64,000 bases of DNA from Alkalibacillus silvisoli (GTDB taxonomy: Bacteria > Bacillota > Bacilli > Bacillales > Alkalibacillaceae), in contig NZ_BAAACZ010000009.1 in NCBI RefSeq assembly GCF_039521975.1, positions 124,001 to 188,000 on the forward strand. Reading direction: 5' to 3'. Position 1 is the stretch's first letter. The number at the start of each line of letters is the position of its first letter. The notes under the pieces were generated by a model. The model was not told where the DNA came from. It worked only from the letters and a program-made list of their open reading frames with translations, and did no database searches. This document shows positions 1 to 7,101 of this stretch, one piece after another. Made by a program: the position numbers and the translations under genes.

Positions 1-258
1 GTACCTGTTGTCAGTGACTTACAATGTGATTATTTGAAGCAAATTTATTTTGGAGAACAAATCAAAATGTATGTAAAAACAGCTTATATTGGTAATAGTT
101 CAATTGACATTCATTATATGGCTGTCAATGAACAAGAAGAAGTTTGTTTAGTGGGGCGTGGAAGGATTGTTCAGATTGATTCCACAACAGGTAAGGCTGA
201 GGCATTTAATGAAGAGCAACAAGATCGGCTTTATCATAAAAATCCGATTAATCGTTAA
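1..258 (+). CDS. ysmA: Acyl-CoA thioesterase family protein (5' truncated)
   Basis: The frame is open from base 1 to the stop at 256-258, so only the C-terminal 85 residues lie in the window. The segment reads as the end of a hotdog-fold 4HBT thioesterase: a Tyr-Phe-Gly-Glu strand, then IGNSSIDIHY and a second beta-hairpin ending GRGRIVQID. Such enzymes hydrolyse acyl-CoA thioesters in the cytosol; the substrate cannot be told from this fragment. B. subtilis carries ysmA, a thioesterase-family gene, directly upstream of gerE, which agrees with the position here. The catalytic Asp region lies outside the window, so activity cannot be judged. Confidence 0.75.
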   Translation, partial: VPVVSDLQCDYLKQIYFGEQIKMYVKTAYIGNSSIDIHYMAVNEQEEVCLVGRGRIVQIDSTTGKAEAFNEEQQDRLYHKNPINR

Positions 259-371
259 AACTATGACAAATAACGCGAACGTAGAAACACCAACTGACAT
301 AAACTATGGTGACTAATCAAAATCCTCATGTAAGAAGTAGCTCACTTCTTAAATGGAGGAGGGGTTACCGC

Positions 372-596
372 TTGGACAGCAAAAAGTATCGACCTAGCAA
401 TATATTAACAAAGAGAGAGAGAGAAGTTTTTGAATTGCTTGTTCAAGACAAAACAACTAAAGAAATAGCTGAAGAATTATTTATATCTGAAAAAACAGTA
501 AGAAATCACATATCGAACACAATTCAAAAATTACAAGTAAAGGGGCGTTCACAAGCTGTCGTTGAATTAATACGACTCGGTGAAATAAAACTTTAA
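372..596 (+). CDS. gerE: Spore coat transcriptional regulator GerE
   Basis: A 74-residue LuxR/FixJ-type helix-turn-helix protein, the same length as B. subtilis GerE. The HTH covers nearly the whole protein (LTKREREVFELL, then TKEIAEELFISEKTVRNHI), with no receiver domain. GerE acts late in the mother cell with sigma-K, activating and repressing spore coat genes. The start is taken as TTG at 372, not the in-frame ATG at 306: a strong Shine-Dalgarno (GGAGGAGG, 355-362) lies nine bases ahead of it, and the extra N-terminal residues from 306 do not look like GerE. The gene follows the thioesterase gene and ends at a clear terminator. Confidence 0.95.
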   Translation: MDSKKYRPSNILTKREREVFELLVQDKTTKEIAEELFISEKTVRNHISNTIQKLQVKGRSQAVVELIRLGEIKL

Positions 597-601
597 ATGA
601 A

Positions 602-628
602 CCGGCTATTATTATAGCCGGCTTTTTA
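602..628 (+). terminator. Rho-independent terminator after gerE
   Basis: CCGGCTAT and ATAGCCGG pair around a four-base loop and are followed by CTTTTTATT. It separates gerE from the marR-murI unit. Confidence 0.9.
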
Positions 629-635
629 TTCATTT

Positions 636-663
636 TGTTATAATAAAAGTGATTGCATTCACT
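636..663 (+). promoter_or_regulatory. Extended -10 promoter and candidate MarR operator
   Basis: TGTTATAAT (636-644) is an extended -10 element. Four bases downstream, AGTGATTGCATTCACT (648-663) is a 16-bp palindrome with one mismatched pair, placed where transcription would begin. A dyad covering the start site of a marR gene is the usual arrangement for MarR autorepression. No good -35 is visible. The operator function is inferred. Confidence 0.5.
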
Positions 664-736
664 ATAGTTGGACTTGCATTTTTTGACTAAAAAAGTGAAA
701 ATAAATAAAAAGGTATGTTTTTAAGGGGGCAAACCA

Positions 737-1216
737 TTGCATTCAACAATTGATTTAAAAGTGATTGCAGAGTTAGAGAAGGACGTAAGATACATATCTC
801 ATATGGTGAAGCAAAGAGGGCGTGAAATTTTAAATCATTATCCAATTACACCACCACAATTCATTGCTTTACAATGGTTATTAGACTCGGGGGATTTAAC
901 TATTGGTGAATTGTCAAAGAAAATGTATTTAGCCTTTAGTACAACGACAGAATTAGTTGATCGAATGGAGAAAAATGAGTTAATTGAACGTGTAAGAGAC
1001 CCAAAAGATCGTCGTGTTGTACGAATACATTTATTAGACAAAGGTAAAGCAATTATTGATGAAGTGATTGGAAAACGTCAAGAATACTTGCAAGAAGTAT
1101 TAAAAACATACTCTCTTGATGAAGTGGAAAAGTTACGAAGTTCCATGACACAATTATATGATGTAATGAAGGAGCATGAACAGGCTCAAGATACTAACAG
1201 CAAGAAGGAGTCCTAA
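737..1216 (+). CDS. MarR-family transcriptional regulator (YsmB-like)
   Basis: A 159-residue winged-helix regulator. The order is that of MarR proteins: an N-terminal dimer helix, the recognition region (LTIGELSKKMYLAFSTTTEL, about 55-74), the DPKDRRVVR wing (about 91-99), and a C-terminal helix pair. Such proteins usually repress nearby or own genes until a ligand or oxidant releases them; neither ligand nor target can be read here. The start is TTG at 737 behind AAGGGGG (723-729). It is followed after two bases by murI, as ysmB precedes racE in B. subtilis. A dyad upstream (648-663) may be its operator. Confidence 0.85.
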   Translation: MHSTIDLKVIAELEKDVRYISHMVKQRGREILNHYPITPPQFIALQWLLDSGDLTIGELSKKMYLAFSTTTELVDRMEKNELIERVRDPKDRRVVRIHLLDKGKAIIDEVIGKRQEYLQEVLKTYSLDEVEKLRSSMTQLYDVMKEHEQAQDTNSKKES

Positions 1217-1218
1217 CA

Positions 1219-2025
1219 TTGGAGAGACCAATCGGAGTTATTGATTCAGGCATTGGCGGTTTAACTGTCTTATATGAACTAAAACGACAATTACCGAAAG
1301 AGAAATTTGTTTATTTAGGCGATACTTTAAGGTGTCCTTATGGTTCAAAAGAGCCAATGGAAGTAAAACAATACACTTGGGAAATGGTTGAGCACTTATT
1401 AACTTTTGATATTAAATTGCTTGTCGTGGCATGCAATACAGCAACAGCAATAGTTTTAGAAGATTTAATACAACATTTAAATATACCGGTGATTGGTGTT
1501 GTTGAACCGGGTGCAAGAGCAGCGATAAAATCGACTGTATCACAGCATATCGGCATTATAGGAACAAAGAATACAATTTCAAGTCAAGCCTATGAGTATG
1601 CATTAAAACAAATTAACCCACATATTAAGACATTAGGAATTGCATGCCCGAGGTTTGTTCCGATGATTGAATCTGGTGACATTACAGGTGAAGAAGCATA
1701 TCGTGTCGTATATGAAAGTTTAAAATCGATTGAACATAGCCCCAACATTGATACTTTAATTTTAGGGTGTACACATTACCCAATTATCCAGCCAGTTATT
1801 GAAGATGTATTAGGTGATAAGGTAACAGTGTTATCATCAGCTTTAGAAACTGGTGCTGAGGTAAGTGCTAGTCTAACATTTTATAATATGCACACAACTA
1901 CTGATACACTTTTGTCAAATGATCCATTAATATTAACGACAGGTAGCCTACAAGTCTTACAACGTTTAAAGGATGAAATTTTTCATTTTACGAACAGCCA
2001 AGTAAAACAAGTAACTCTTGTATAA
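1219..2025 (+). CDS. murI: Glutamate racemase
   Basis: Interconverts L- and D-glutamate, giving the D-Glu of peptidoglycan. At 268 residues it has the normal family length. The two catalytic cysteines are visible: Cys72 in VACNTATA and Cys184 in GCTHYP, and the N-terminus carries IGVIDSGIGG. It starts with TTG at 1219 behind AAGGAG, two bases after the MarR gene, so the two are probably co-transcribed; this matches ysmB-racE of B. subtilis. In B. subtilis gerM follows racE. Here there is a terminator and then rph, with no gerM. Confidence 0.96.
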   Translation: MERPIGVIDSGIGGLTVLYELKRQLPKEKFVYLGDTLRCPYGSKEPMEVKQYTWEMVEHLLTFDIKLLVVACNTATAIVLEDLIQHLNIPVIGVVEPGARAAIKSTVSQHIGIIGTKNTISSQAYEYALKQINPHIKTLGIACPRFVPMIESGDITGEEAYRVVYESLKSIEHSPNIDTLILGCTHYPIIQPVIEDVLGDKVTVLSSALETGAEVSASLTFYNMHTTTDTLLSNDPLILTTGSLQVLQRLKDEIFHFTNSQVKQVTLV

Positions 2026-2027
2026 AG

Positions 2028-2059
2028 CTTATACCATCTTAAGTGGTGTAAGTTTTTTT
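2028..2059 (+). terminator. Terminator after murI
   Basis: CTTATACCA pairs with TGGTGTAAG (one G-T pair), followed by seven T residues. Confidence 0.85.
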
Positions 2060-2107
2060 ATGTACATTAAATCAGTTAAGATAAAGCAAGTGATTGTTTA
2101 ATTGGTA

Positions 2108-2116
2108 TGTTATACT
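2108..2116 (+). promoter_or_regulatory. Probable extended -10 element for rph
   Basis: TGTTATACT lies 89 bases before the rph start, beyond the murI terminator. No -35 is recognisable at the usual spacing, so the call rests on the TGn extension and the position. Confidence 0.4.
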
Positions 2117-2204
2117 GAAACCTATGTATACACTGACTGTAGTGTAGTTAAAATAATAGTTGATGTTTTTTTAGGTTTAGAATGACTGATTGAGGAGGCA
2201 AATA

Positions 2205-2945
2205 ATGAGAGTAGATGGACGTAGCAATAATGAACTTAGAAATATGACGATGACAACAAATTTCACTAAACATCCTGAAGGTTCTGTTTTAATTTCAGTT
2301 GGAGATACAAAAGTGATTTGTAACGCTAGTGTTGAAAAGAAAGTCCCTCCATTTATGAGAGGAGAAGGCAAAGGTTGGATCACAGCTGAATACGCGATGC
2401 TACCTCGTGCGACAGAACAGCGTAATATTAGAGAATCCTCTAAAGGAAAGGTAGCCGGTAGAACAATGGAAATACAAAGGTTGATTGGCCGTACCTTAAG
2501 AGCTATTATTGACTTAGAGAAAATTGGTGAGCGTACCATTTGGGTTGATTGTGATGTTATTCAAGCGGATGGTGGTACGAGGACTGCAGCAATTACTGGA
2601 GCATTCGTTGCAACAACGTTAGCTTGTGCCAAACTATTTAAAGAGAAATTAATAGAAGAGATGCCGATTACGAATTATTTAGCGGCTACTTCTGTTGGAA
2701 TTTCATCAGAAGGTAATGCAATTCTTGATTTGTGTTATGAGGAAGATTCGAAGGCGGATGTTGATTTAAATATTGTGATGACCAATGAAGGTAAGTTTGT
2801 TGAGTTGCAAGGAACTGGTGAGGAAGCCACTTTTTCACCAGATCAATTGAATGAGATGCTTCAATTAGGCACAAAAGGGATCAAAGAAATCTTCGAAGTA
2901 CAAAGAGAAGCCTTAGGTGAAACAGCAGACTTAATCAAAAGTTAG
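2205..2945 (+). CDS. rph: Ribonuclease PH
   Basis: A phosphate-dependent 3'-5' exoribonuclease that trims tRNA 3' ends. The 246-residue product shows MRVDGRSNNELR at the N-terminus, AEYAMLPRAT (about 64-73), and the DCDVIQADGGTRTAAITGA segment (about 115-133) typical of the family. The start is ATG 2205 directly behind GAGGAGG (2192-2198). An upstream in-frame TTG at 2190 precedes the ribosome-binding site and is not used. rdgB follows after nine bases, so the two form an operon as in B. subtilis (rph-ysnA). Confidence 0.97.
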   Translation: MRVDGRSNNELRNMTMTTNFTKHPEGSVLISVGDTKVICNASVEKKVPPFMRGEGKGWITAEYAMLPRATEQRNIRESSKGKVAGRTMEIQRLIGRTLRAIIDLEKIGERTIWVDCDVIQADGGTRTAAITGAFVATTLACAKLFKEKLIEEMPITNYLAATSVGISSEGNAILDLCYEEDSKADVDLNIVMTNEGKFVELQGTGEEATFSPDQLNEMLQLGTKGIKEIFEVQREALGETADLIKS

Positions 2946-2954
2946 GGGTATTTC

Positions 2955-3563
2955 ATGAAGACAATTTATGTTGCAACAACTAATAAAGGTAAAATTAAAG
3001 AGTTTGAGCAAATTTTATCTGCTCTTTCAATAAAAGTAGAAAGTCTTCAAGACCACGTTTCAAATATGGAAGATGTAGAAGAGACTGGTGACACATTTGA
3101 AGAGAATGCAATCTTAAAGGCTGAAACCTATGCAAAAAGACATCAAGTTCCAGTGTTAGCTGATGATTCAGGGTTGGAAGTCAATGCCTTAGATGGAGAG
3201 CCTGGTGTATATTCTGCACGTTATGCAGGAGAAGATAAAAATGATCAAGCGAATATTGATAAAGTATTAAATAAATTAAAAGGTGTTGAAATCGATCAAA
3301 GGCAAGGTGCATTTGTATGTGTCATGGCATATGCTGAACCAGGTGACAAAGCTGTTCTGACAGAAGGTAAATGTCACGGTGTTATTACTGAAACACGACA
3401 AGGGCATGATGGATTTGGTTATGATCCGATTTTTCAACCTAATGGATACGAGCAAACCTTAGCCGAACTAGGGGCACAAGTTAAAAATGAAATCAGTCAT
3501 CGACGTCATGCTCTTAATGAAATGGTTCAGATATTAAGTGAAAAGGTTAAAGTTGAGGGGTAA
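2955..3563 (+). CDS. rdgB: XTP/dITP diphosphatase (non-canonical purine NTPase)
   Basis: Hydrolyses dITP, ITP and XTP to monophosphates plus pyrophosphate, keeping deaminated purines out of nucleic acids. The 202-residue protein begins MKTIYVATTNKGK (the substrate-binding ATxNxgK element), has LADDSGLEVNALDGEPGVYSAR (about 73-94, with the metal/catalytic Asp pair), GHDGFGYDPIF (about 152-162) and the C-terminal SHRRHAL (about 182-188). It corresponds to B. subtilis ysnA. The next B. subtilis gene, ysnB, is absent; two tRNA genes follow instead. Confidence 0.96.
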   Translation: MKTIYVATTNKGKIKEFEQILSALSIKVESLQDHVSNMEDVEETGDTFEENAILKAETYAKRHQVPVLADDSGLEVNALDGEPGVYSARYAGEDKNDQANIDKVLNKLKGVEIDQRQGAFVCVMAYAEPGDKAVLTEGKCHGVITETRQGHDGFGYDPIFQPNGYEQTLAELGAQVKNEISHRRHALNEMVQILSEKVKVEG

Positions 3564-3573
3564 CCCCTCAACT
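3551..3573 (+). terminator. Hairpin at the end of rdgB
   Basis: AGTTGAGGGG and CCCCTCAACT form a perfect ten-bp stem across the stop codon. There is no real T-run after it, so termination may be weak. Confidence 0.5.
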
Positions 3574-3643
3574 CTTAACACATATTGTAATTGGTTTAAG
3601 GATGAGGAAATTAACTAGAAATTATTTTTTTAACATTATATTG

Positions 3644-3673
3644 TTGACATTTGGGCTCATATTTTTATATAAT
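3644..3673 (+). promoter_or_regulatory. Sigma-A promoter of the tRNA genes
   Basis: A consensus TTGACA (3644-3649) and a consensus TATAAT (3668-3673) are separated by 18 bp, 64 bases ahead of the tRNA-Gly gene. It is the best-matching promoter in the window, as expected for stable RNA. Confidence 0.85.
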
Positions 3674-3737
3674 GATTCTTGTCCGCAACAAACGGGTCAG
3701 GATTAAAATAACATGAATGAACGTTGTTACATATGAT

Positions 3738-3811
3738 GCGGGTGTAGTTTAATGGTAAAACCTCAGCCTTCCAAGCTGATGTTGTGGGTTCGATTCCCAT
3801 CACCCGCTCCA
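3738..3811 (+). tRNA. tRNA-Gly (anticodon TCC)
   Basis: The acceptor GCGGGTG pairs with CACCCGC. The anticodon stem TCAGC/GCTGA closes the loop CTTCCAA, giving anticodon TCC. GGGTTCGATTCCC forms the T arm, the discriminator is T, and CCA is encoded at 3809-3811. Confidence 0.96.
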
Positions 3812-3826
3812 TTTTAATGTTTTCTT

Positions 3827-3903
3827 GTCCCGGTAGCTCAGCAGGATAGAGCAACAGCCTTCTAAGCTGTCGGTCGCAGGTTCGAATCCTGCCCGGGACG
3901 CCA
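3827..3903 (+). tRNA. tRNA-Arg (anticodon TCT)
   Basis: The acceptor GTCCCGG pairs with CCGGGAC. The anticodon stem ACAGC/GCTGT closes CTTCTAA, anticodon TCT, which reads AGA and AGG. The T arm is CAGGTTCGAATCCTG, the discriminator is G, and CCA is encoded at 3901-3903. It lies 15 bases after tRNA-Gly and shares its promoter and terminator. Confidence 0.96.
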
Positions 3904-3915
3904 TTTAAACAATAT

Positions 3916-3952
3916 GCTCAATCCCTTTAGTCACAAGGGATTGAGCTTTTTT
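3916..3952 (+). terminator. Terminator of the tRNA operon
   Basis: GCTCAATCCCTT pairs with AAGGGATTGAGC over a seven-base loop, followed by TTTTTT. Confidence 0.92.
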
Positions 3953-4172
3953 AATGTCTTGTCCAACTCATTTTATTACGGCTCTAATATATTTGTTGCG
4001 GTAGCAGCAAAATTTTACGTTGCCGTATAGGTGAGTGTCTTTGATCGTGTTAGTTGGTGTTAGGTAAAAGGTTCAATAATTTTCAAATTAAGGTTCCCTC
4101 CCACAATAATTTAACTTAAATCATGAGTTGAGGGAATGATGAGAGATGTTCCTAAGTAATTGACTAAAATGA

Positions 4173-4343
4173 TTACTTGTAGTTATCAGTTAAATTTTGA
4201 TATTCATTTAATAATATATCTAGTTCTTGACTTAATTTAACAGTATTTGGATGATTTAACCCTTTTGTAACACCTGACTTAACCATTTTTATTCTTAAGT
4301 CTTTAATTTCTGTTTCAAGTCTTTTCTTTTTATTTGATTGAAT
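4173..4343 (-). CDS. Spo0E-family aspartyl-phosphate phosphatase
   Basis: A short two-helix protein with the Spo0E signature: an N-terminal IKDLRIKMVKSG helix, GLNHPNTVKL, and the conserved SQELD motif followed by ILLNEYQ. Proteins of this family remove phosphate from Spo0A~P and so delay sporulation. The start is unresolved. An in-frame TTG at 4406 would give 77 residues but has no ribosome-binding site. The only Shine-Dalgarno-like sequence (GAGGTG on the minus strand) precedes an ATT codon at 4343, which would give 56 residues, a normal size for the family; that start is used here. The gene stands alone, antisense to its neighbours. Confidence 0.75.
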   Translation of the reverse strand: MQSNKKKRLETEIKDLRIKMVKSGVTKGLNHPNTVKLSQELDILLNEYQNLTDNYK

Positions 4344-4538
4344 ATTGGACACCTCAATTAATTTGTGGGAGGACAATAAAGTAATTTCCTTATTATAAAG
4401 TGACAAAACAAAAATAAAAATTTAAAATAATTAGTTACTTTTGGTTTTTGGATCGTAAAGGAAGTTAAGTAATAGTAGTGTGGCAATCGATAGAGTGACC
4501 ACTTTATCGTTATGCAAACTAAGTGGTGTCATCACTAT

Positions 4539-4910
4539 TCACCATCTTAATAACATGGTTAAAACGCAACACTCTGCATCGTTTGCTCTTGTTTTCATTC
4601 TTAAGGTTAATCCACTGGGGGTATACTCAACTTCAAAGTCACTTTCAACACCTGTTTGTTTTAATAAGTTCTCTACACGTTTAATGTCATTAACTTGTGC
4701 TGCCTCCATCACCTCAAATGCTAATTCATCCGATTCAGATAATTCATCTAAAATGTGACTACCATCTGACATTAGGTGACTGAAAGCCTCAGCTGATTCT
4801 TTGAATTTAGATGGGTCAACTTCAGGGAATTGTTCTCTTTCGTTATTTAAAAAAGGTGTGTAAATAAAATGTGGGACTTGTGTTGGAGTGTGGTTGTATG
4901 GACCGTACAT
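4539..4910 (-). CDS. Hypothetical protein, possibly spore-associated
   Basis: A 123-residue soluble protein I do not recognise with certainty. The N-terminus is rich in Tyr, Pro and His (MYGPYNHTPTQVPHFIYTP), then comes FPEVDPSKF, an acidic helical middle with MEAAQVNDIKRVENLLKQTG, and a beta-rich C-terminus ending CCVLTMLLRW. The layout recalls small inner spore-coat proteins of the YuzC kind; this is only a resemblance. A good ribosome-binding site (AGGAGGA on the minus strand) precedes ATG 4910, which supports a real gene. It sits in a stretch rich in sporulation functions. Confidence 0.6.
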   Translation of the reverse strand: MYGPYNHTPTQVPHFIYTPFLNNEREQFPEVDPSKFKESAEAFSHLMSDGSHILDELSESDELAFEVMEAAQVNDIKRVENLLKQTGVESDFEVEYTPSGLTLRMKTRANDAECCVLTMLLRW

Positions 4911-5546
4911 CAGGTTCTCCTCCTATTTTCTATGCTGATAACAATATATGTAAAGTAGATGTATATGTGAGATAAAAAAGTTACACTTATAAACAACTGA
5001 CTTAAATAGAGAAGTCTTATTTTGATCATTTACACCACAAATTCATCCCCCAGTTTGGAGGTTTTGGCTTCGTTCCTAACTGGGGTTATGTTATTTTACA
5101 AGTTCTTTTAACTCGGATGATCTTTTACTAATAAACAACATTGACAGTCCTATTTGTAAACAGATCTATTGATCATATAAGTCACTTTAAAATGATGAAA
5201 AATTGTTAAAACTAATACTGTGACTGTCATTAAATTAAGAAACATTAGTCTTCTTAAAATTTTAGCTTGAAGCGTAGACAATGATGACACACACCTTTCA
5301 AATTGATTAGTTATTTGTCATGTTAGTATTTAATTTTAGGCAGGCCACTATACATCATAGGTAAAATAGAATAGCGTATTAGTAGGATGGATTATTCGAC
5401 ATAATTTGACGCAATTAAATAAATTGTCTGAACTTATTTTACAAAATGAAATATAATTGTAATGAATCTATTATCTATTTGAAAGAATATGTGTGTTATA
5501 ATCTATTAAAAGAAATTTAGTAGATTAATGTTTGGGGGATATGAAC
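4911..5546. other. Long intergenic region before the cell-wall hydrolase gene
   Basis: About 640 bases without a convincing gene, very AT-rich. It contains an imperfect hairpin (CCCCAGTT at 5049-5056 with AACTGGGG at 5077-5084, stem extended by GGA/TCC past one mismatch), a Spo0A-box-like TTCGACA (5395-5401), and an extended -10 TGTTATAAT (5494-5502) about 50 bases before the GTG start. No other feature could be supported. Confidence 0.5.
5494..5502 (+). promoter_or_regulatory. Extended -10 promoter of the CwlO-like gene
   Basis: TGTTATAAT lies 45 bases ahead of the GTG start. A TTGAAA at 5479-5484 is too close to serve as its -35. Confidence 0.5.
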
Positions 5547-6794
5547 GTGAATAAATTATTCTACTCAACTATTTTAACTTTTATTATTAGTGCGTTATTC
5601 GTCACAACTACATATGCAGAAACGGAAGAATTAAGAGATCGTGAATCAGAAATATCTGAAGAGCGGTCTGAGTTAGGTGAAGAATTATCAGAAGCAGAAG
5701 AAGAATTAGCAGGAGTTTTAACTGAATTAGAAGAGTTAAATAATGAGATCGAGCGCATGGATGATGCAATTGAAGAAAACGAAACAGTTTTAGAAGAAAC
5801 TGAGTATAAGATTGACCGTACGAATGACGAGGTTGAAGAGTTAGAAGAAGAAATAGATGAAATACAAGAAAGAATTGATATCCGAAAAGATGTCTTAAGT
5901 GAACGTTTAGCAACGTTACAAAGAAATGGCGGTAACGTTAGTTATATGGATGTGATTCTAGGTGCAAGTAACTTTGGTGATTTTGTTAGCCGAGTTACTA
6001 CTGTTAATAGAATTATGGATTCTGATAAAAATTTAGTAGACCAACAAGTATCGGATAAAAATGAAGTTGAAAGTAAACAAACTACTGTAGTCGAACGTTT
6101 AGAAGAATTAGAATCAATGGAAGAAGAATTAATTGGTATGAATCAATTATTAGAAGAGCAACGAGAGAGTTCAGAGGATAAACAAGTACAATTACAAGAT
6201 AAAGAACAGGAGTTAGTAGCTTTACAGGAAGATTTAGAAGTGCAAGATCGTGAACTTGCTTCATTGCAAGAAGAAGTTAGAGCGGATATTGAACGTGCTG
6301 AAAGTGAAAGAATTACCCTAGCTTCCAACAATAATAATAACTCTAGTGATGAGAATTCAGATGGTAGTGGTGAAGTGAATCATTCGGTGCAAACTTCATC
6401 TAGTAATGTTAGTGTCAGTGGCGATGGAAGTATGGAAAGTGTAATTGAAGCTGGTATGACCCAATCTGGAACTCCGTACGTATTTGGAGGTGCATCGCCA
6501 TCAGGATTTGACTGTTCAGGGTTTTTAACGTGGGCATTTAATCAAGGTGGTATTAATGTACAAGGTCGAAGTACAGATGATTTTGTCCATGTAGGTCAGC
6601 AAGTTTCACCTAGTGATATGCAACGAGGTGATCTTGTGTTTTTTGATACGTATAAAACAGATGGACATATTGGAATTTACTTAGGTAATGGACAATTTTT
6701 AGGGTCCCAAAGCTCTACAGGTGTAGCGGTTGCAAGTATGAATTCTAGTTATTGGGATGATGCTTTTAACGGTCATGTAAGGCGAGTTCAATAA
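5547..6794 (+). CDS. Secreted NlpC/P60 peptidoglycan endopeptidase (CwlO-like)
   Basis: A 415-residue exported cell-wall hydrolase. A signal peptide (MNKLFYSTILTFIISALFVTTTYA) is followed by a long Glu-rich coiled coil (about 25-265) that contains the PcsB/CwlO hallmark around SYMDVILGASNFGDFVSRV, then an Asn/Ser linker and a C-terminal NlpC/P60 domain (about 300-415) with catalytic Cys323 (FDCSGF) and His374 (GHIGIYLG). By analogy with B. subtilis CwlO it would cut D-Glu-DAP bonds during elongation, controlled by FtsEX through the coiled coil; that is inferred. The start is GTG 5547, eight bases after GGGGG (5534-5538); the ATG at 5541 is too close. Confidence 0.88.
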   Translation: MNKLFYSTILTFIISALFVTTTYAETEELRDRESEISEERSELGEELSEAEEELAGVLTELEELNNEIERMDDAIEENETVLEETEYKIDRTNDEVEELEEEIDEIQERIDIRKDVLSERLATLQRNGGNVSYMDVILGASNFGDFVSRVTTVNRIMDSDKNLVDQQVSDKNEVESKQTTVVERLEELESMEEELIGMNQLLEEQRESSEDKQVQLQDKEQELVALQEDLEVQDRELASLQEEVRADIERAESERITLASNNNNNSSDENSDGSGEVNHSVQTSSSNVSVSGDGSMESVIEAGMTQSGTPYVFGGASPSGFDCSGFLTWAFNQGGINVQGRSTDDFVHVGQQVSPSDMQRGDLVFFDTYKTDGHIGIYLGNGQFLGSQSSTGVAVASMNSSYWDDAFNGHVRRVQ

Positions 6795-6801
6795 TTTAAT
6801 G

Positions 6802-6840
6802 AAAGCACATTAAAGGCGATCTTTAATGTGCTTATTTTAA
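6802..6840 (+). terminator. Terminator after the CwlO-like gene
   Basis: AAGCACATTAAAG pairs with CTTTAATGTGCTT over five bases, followed by ATTTTAA. Confidence 0.85.
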
Positions 6841-6873
6841 ACTTAAGCAAAATAAGCGATAAGGTATAATCTG

Positions 6874-6909
6874 GCTTGTCACCACTTAATGTTGTGACAA
6901 GCTTAGTTT
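6874..6909 (+). terminator. Second hairpin downstream
   Basis: GCTTGTCAC (6874-6882) pairs with GTGACAAGC (6894-6902), followed by TTAGTTTTT. It may be a back-up terminator. The rest of 6841-7101 holds no supportable gene; a 20-codon frame at 6945-7007 is too short to call. Confidence 0.55.
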
Positions 6910-7101
6910 TTCACAATGTATTGTTTTTTAGGTGGCGTATCGAAATGGAACATACTATTAAACGAGTTATTGAAAGAATGAATGATCAATCAGAAAATTA
7001 TAACTGATCACATCAAAGTCTTGCCTATTGCTATCACTTAGGAATAAATTCCCCTTCTATGCTAAGTCTAATAATTAGATTGTGTGGAAGGAGATTGTCA
7101 T

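Noticed and set aside
3657..3854. A 65-codon minus-strand frame antisense to the two tRNA genes
   Set aside because: The peptide with MGIEPTTSAWKAEVLPLNYTR is the well-known spurious translation of tRNA-Gly/Arg complements; the strand is explained by the tRNAs.
4480..4758. A plus-strand frame of 92 codons
   Set aside because: It is antisense to the 123-residue minus-strand gene, which has the better ribosome-binding site and composition.
5049..5085. Hairpin with CCCCAGTT/AACTGGGG as a terminator
   Set aside because: No T-run on either strand and no gene ending nearby; it is only noted within the intergenic description.
6945..7007. A 20-codon frame between the CwlO-like and aldehyde dehydrogenase genes
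   Set aside because: Too short, with only a weak ribosome-binding site and no recognisable content.
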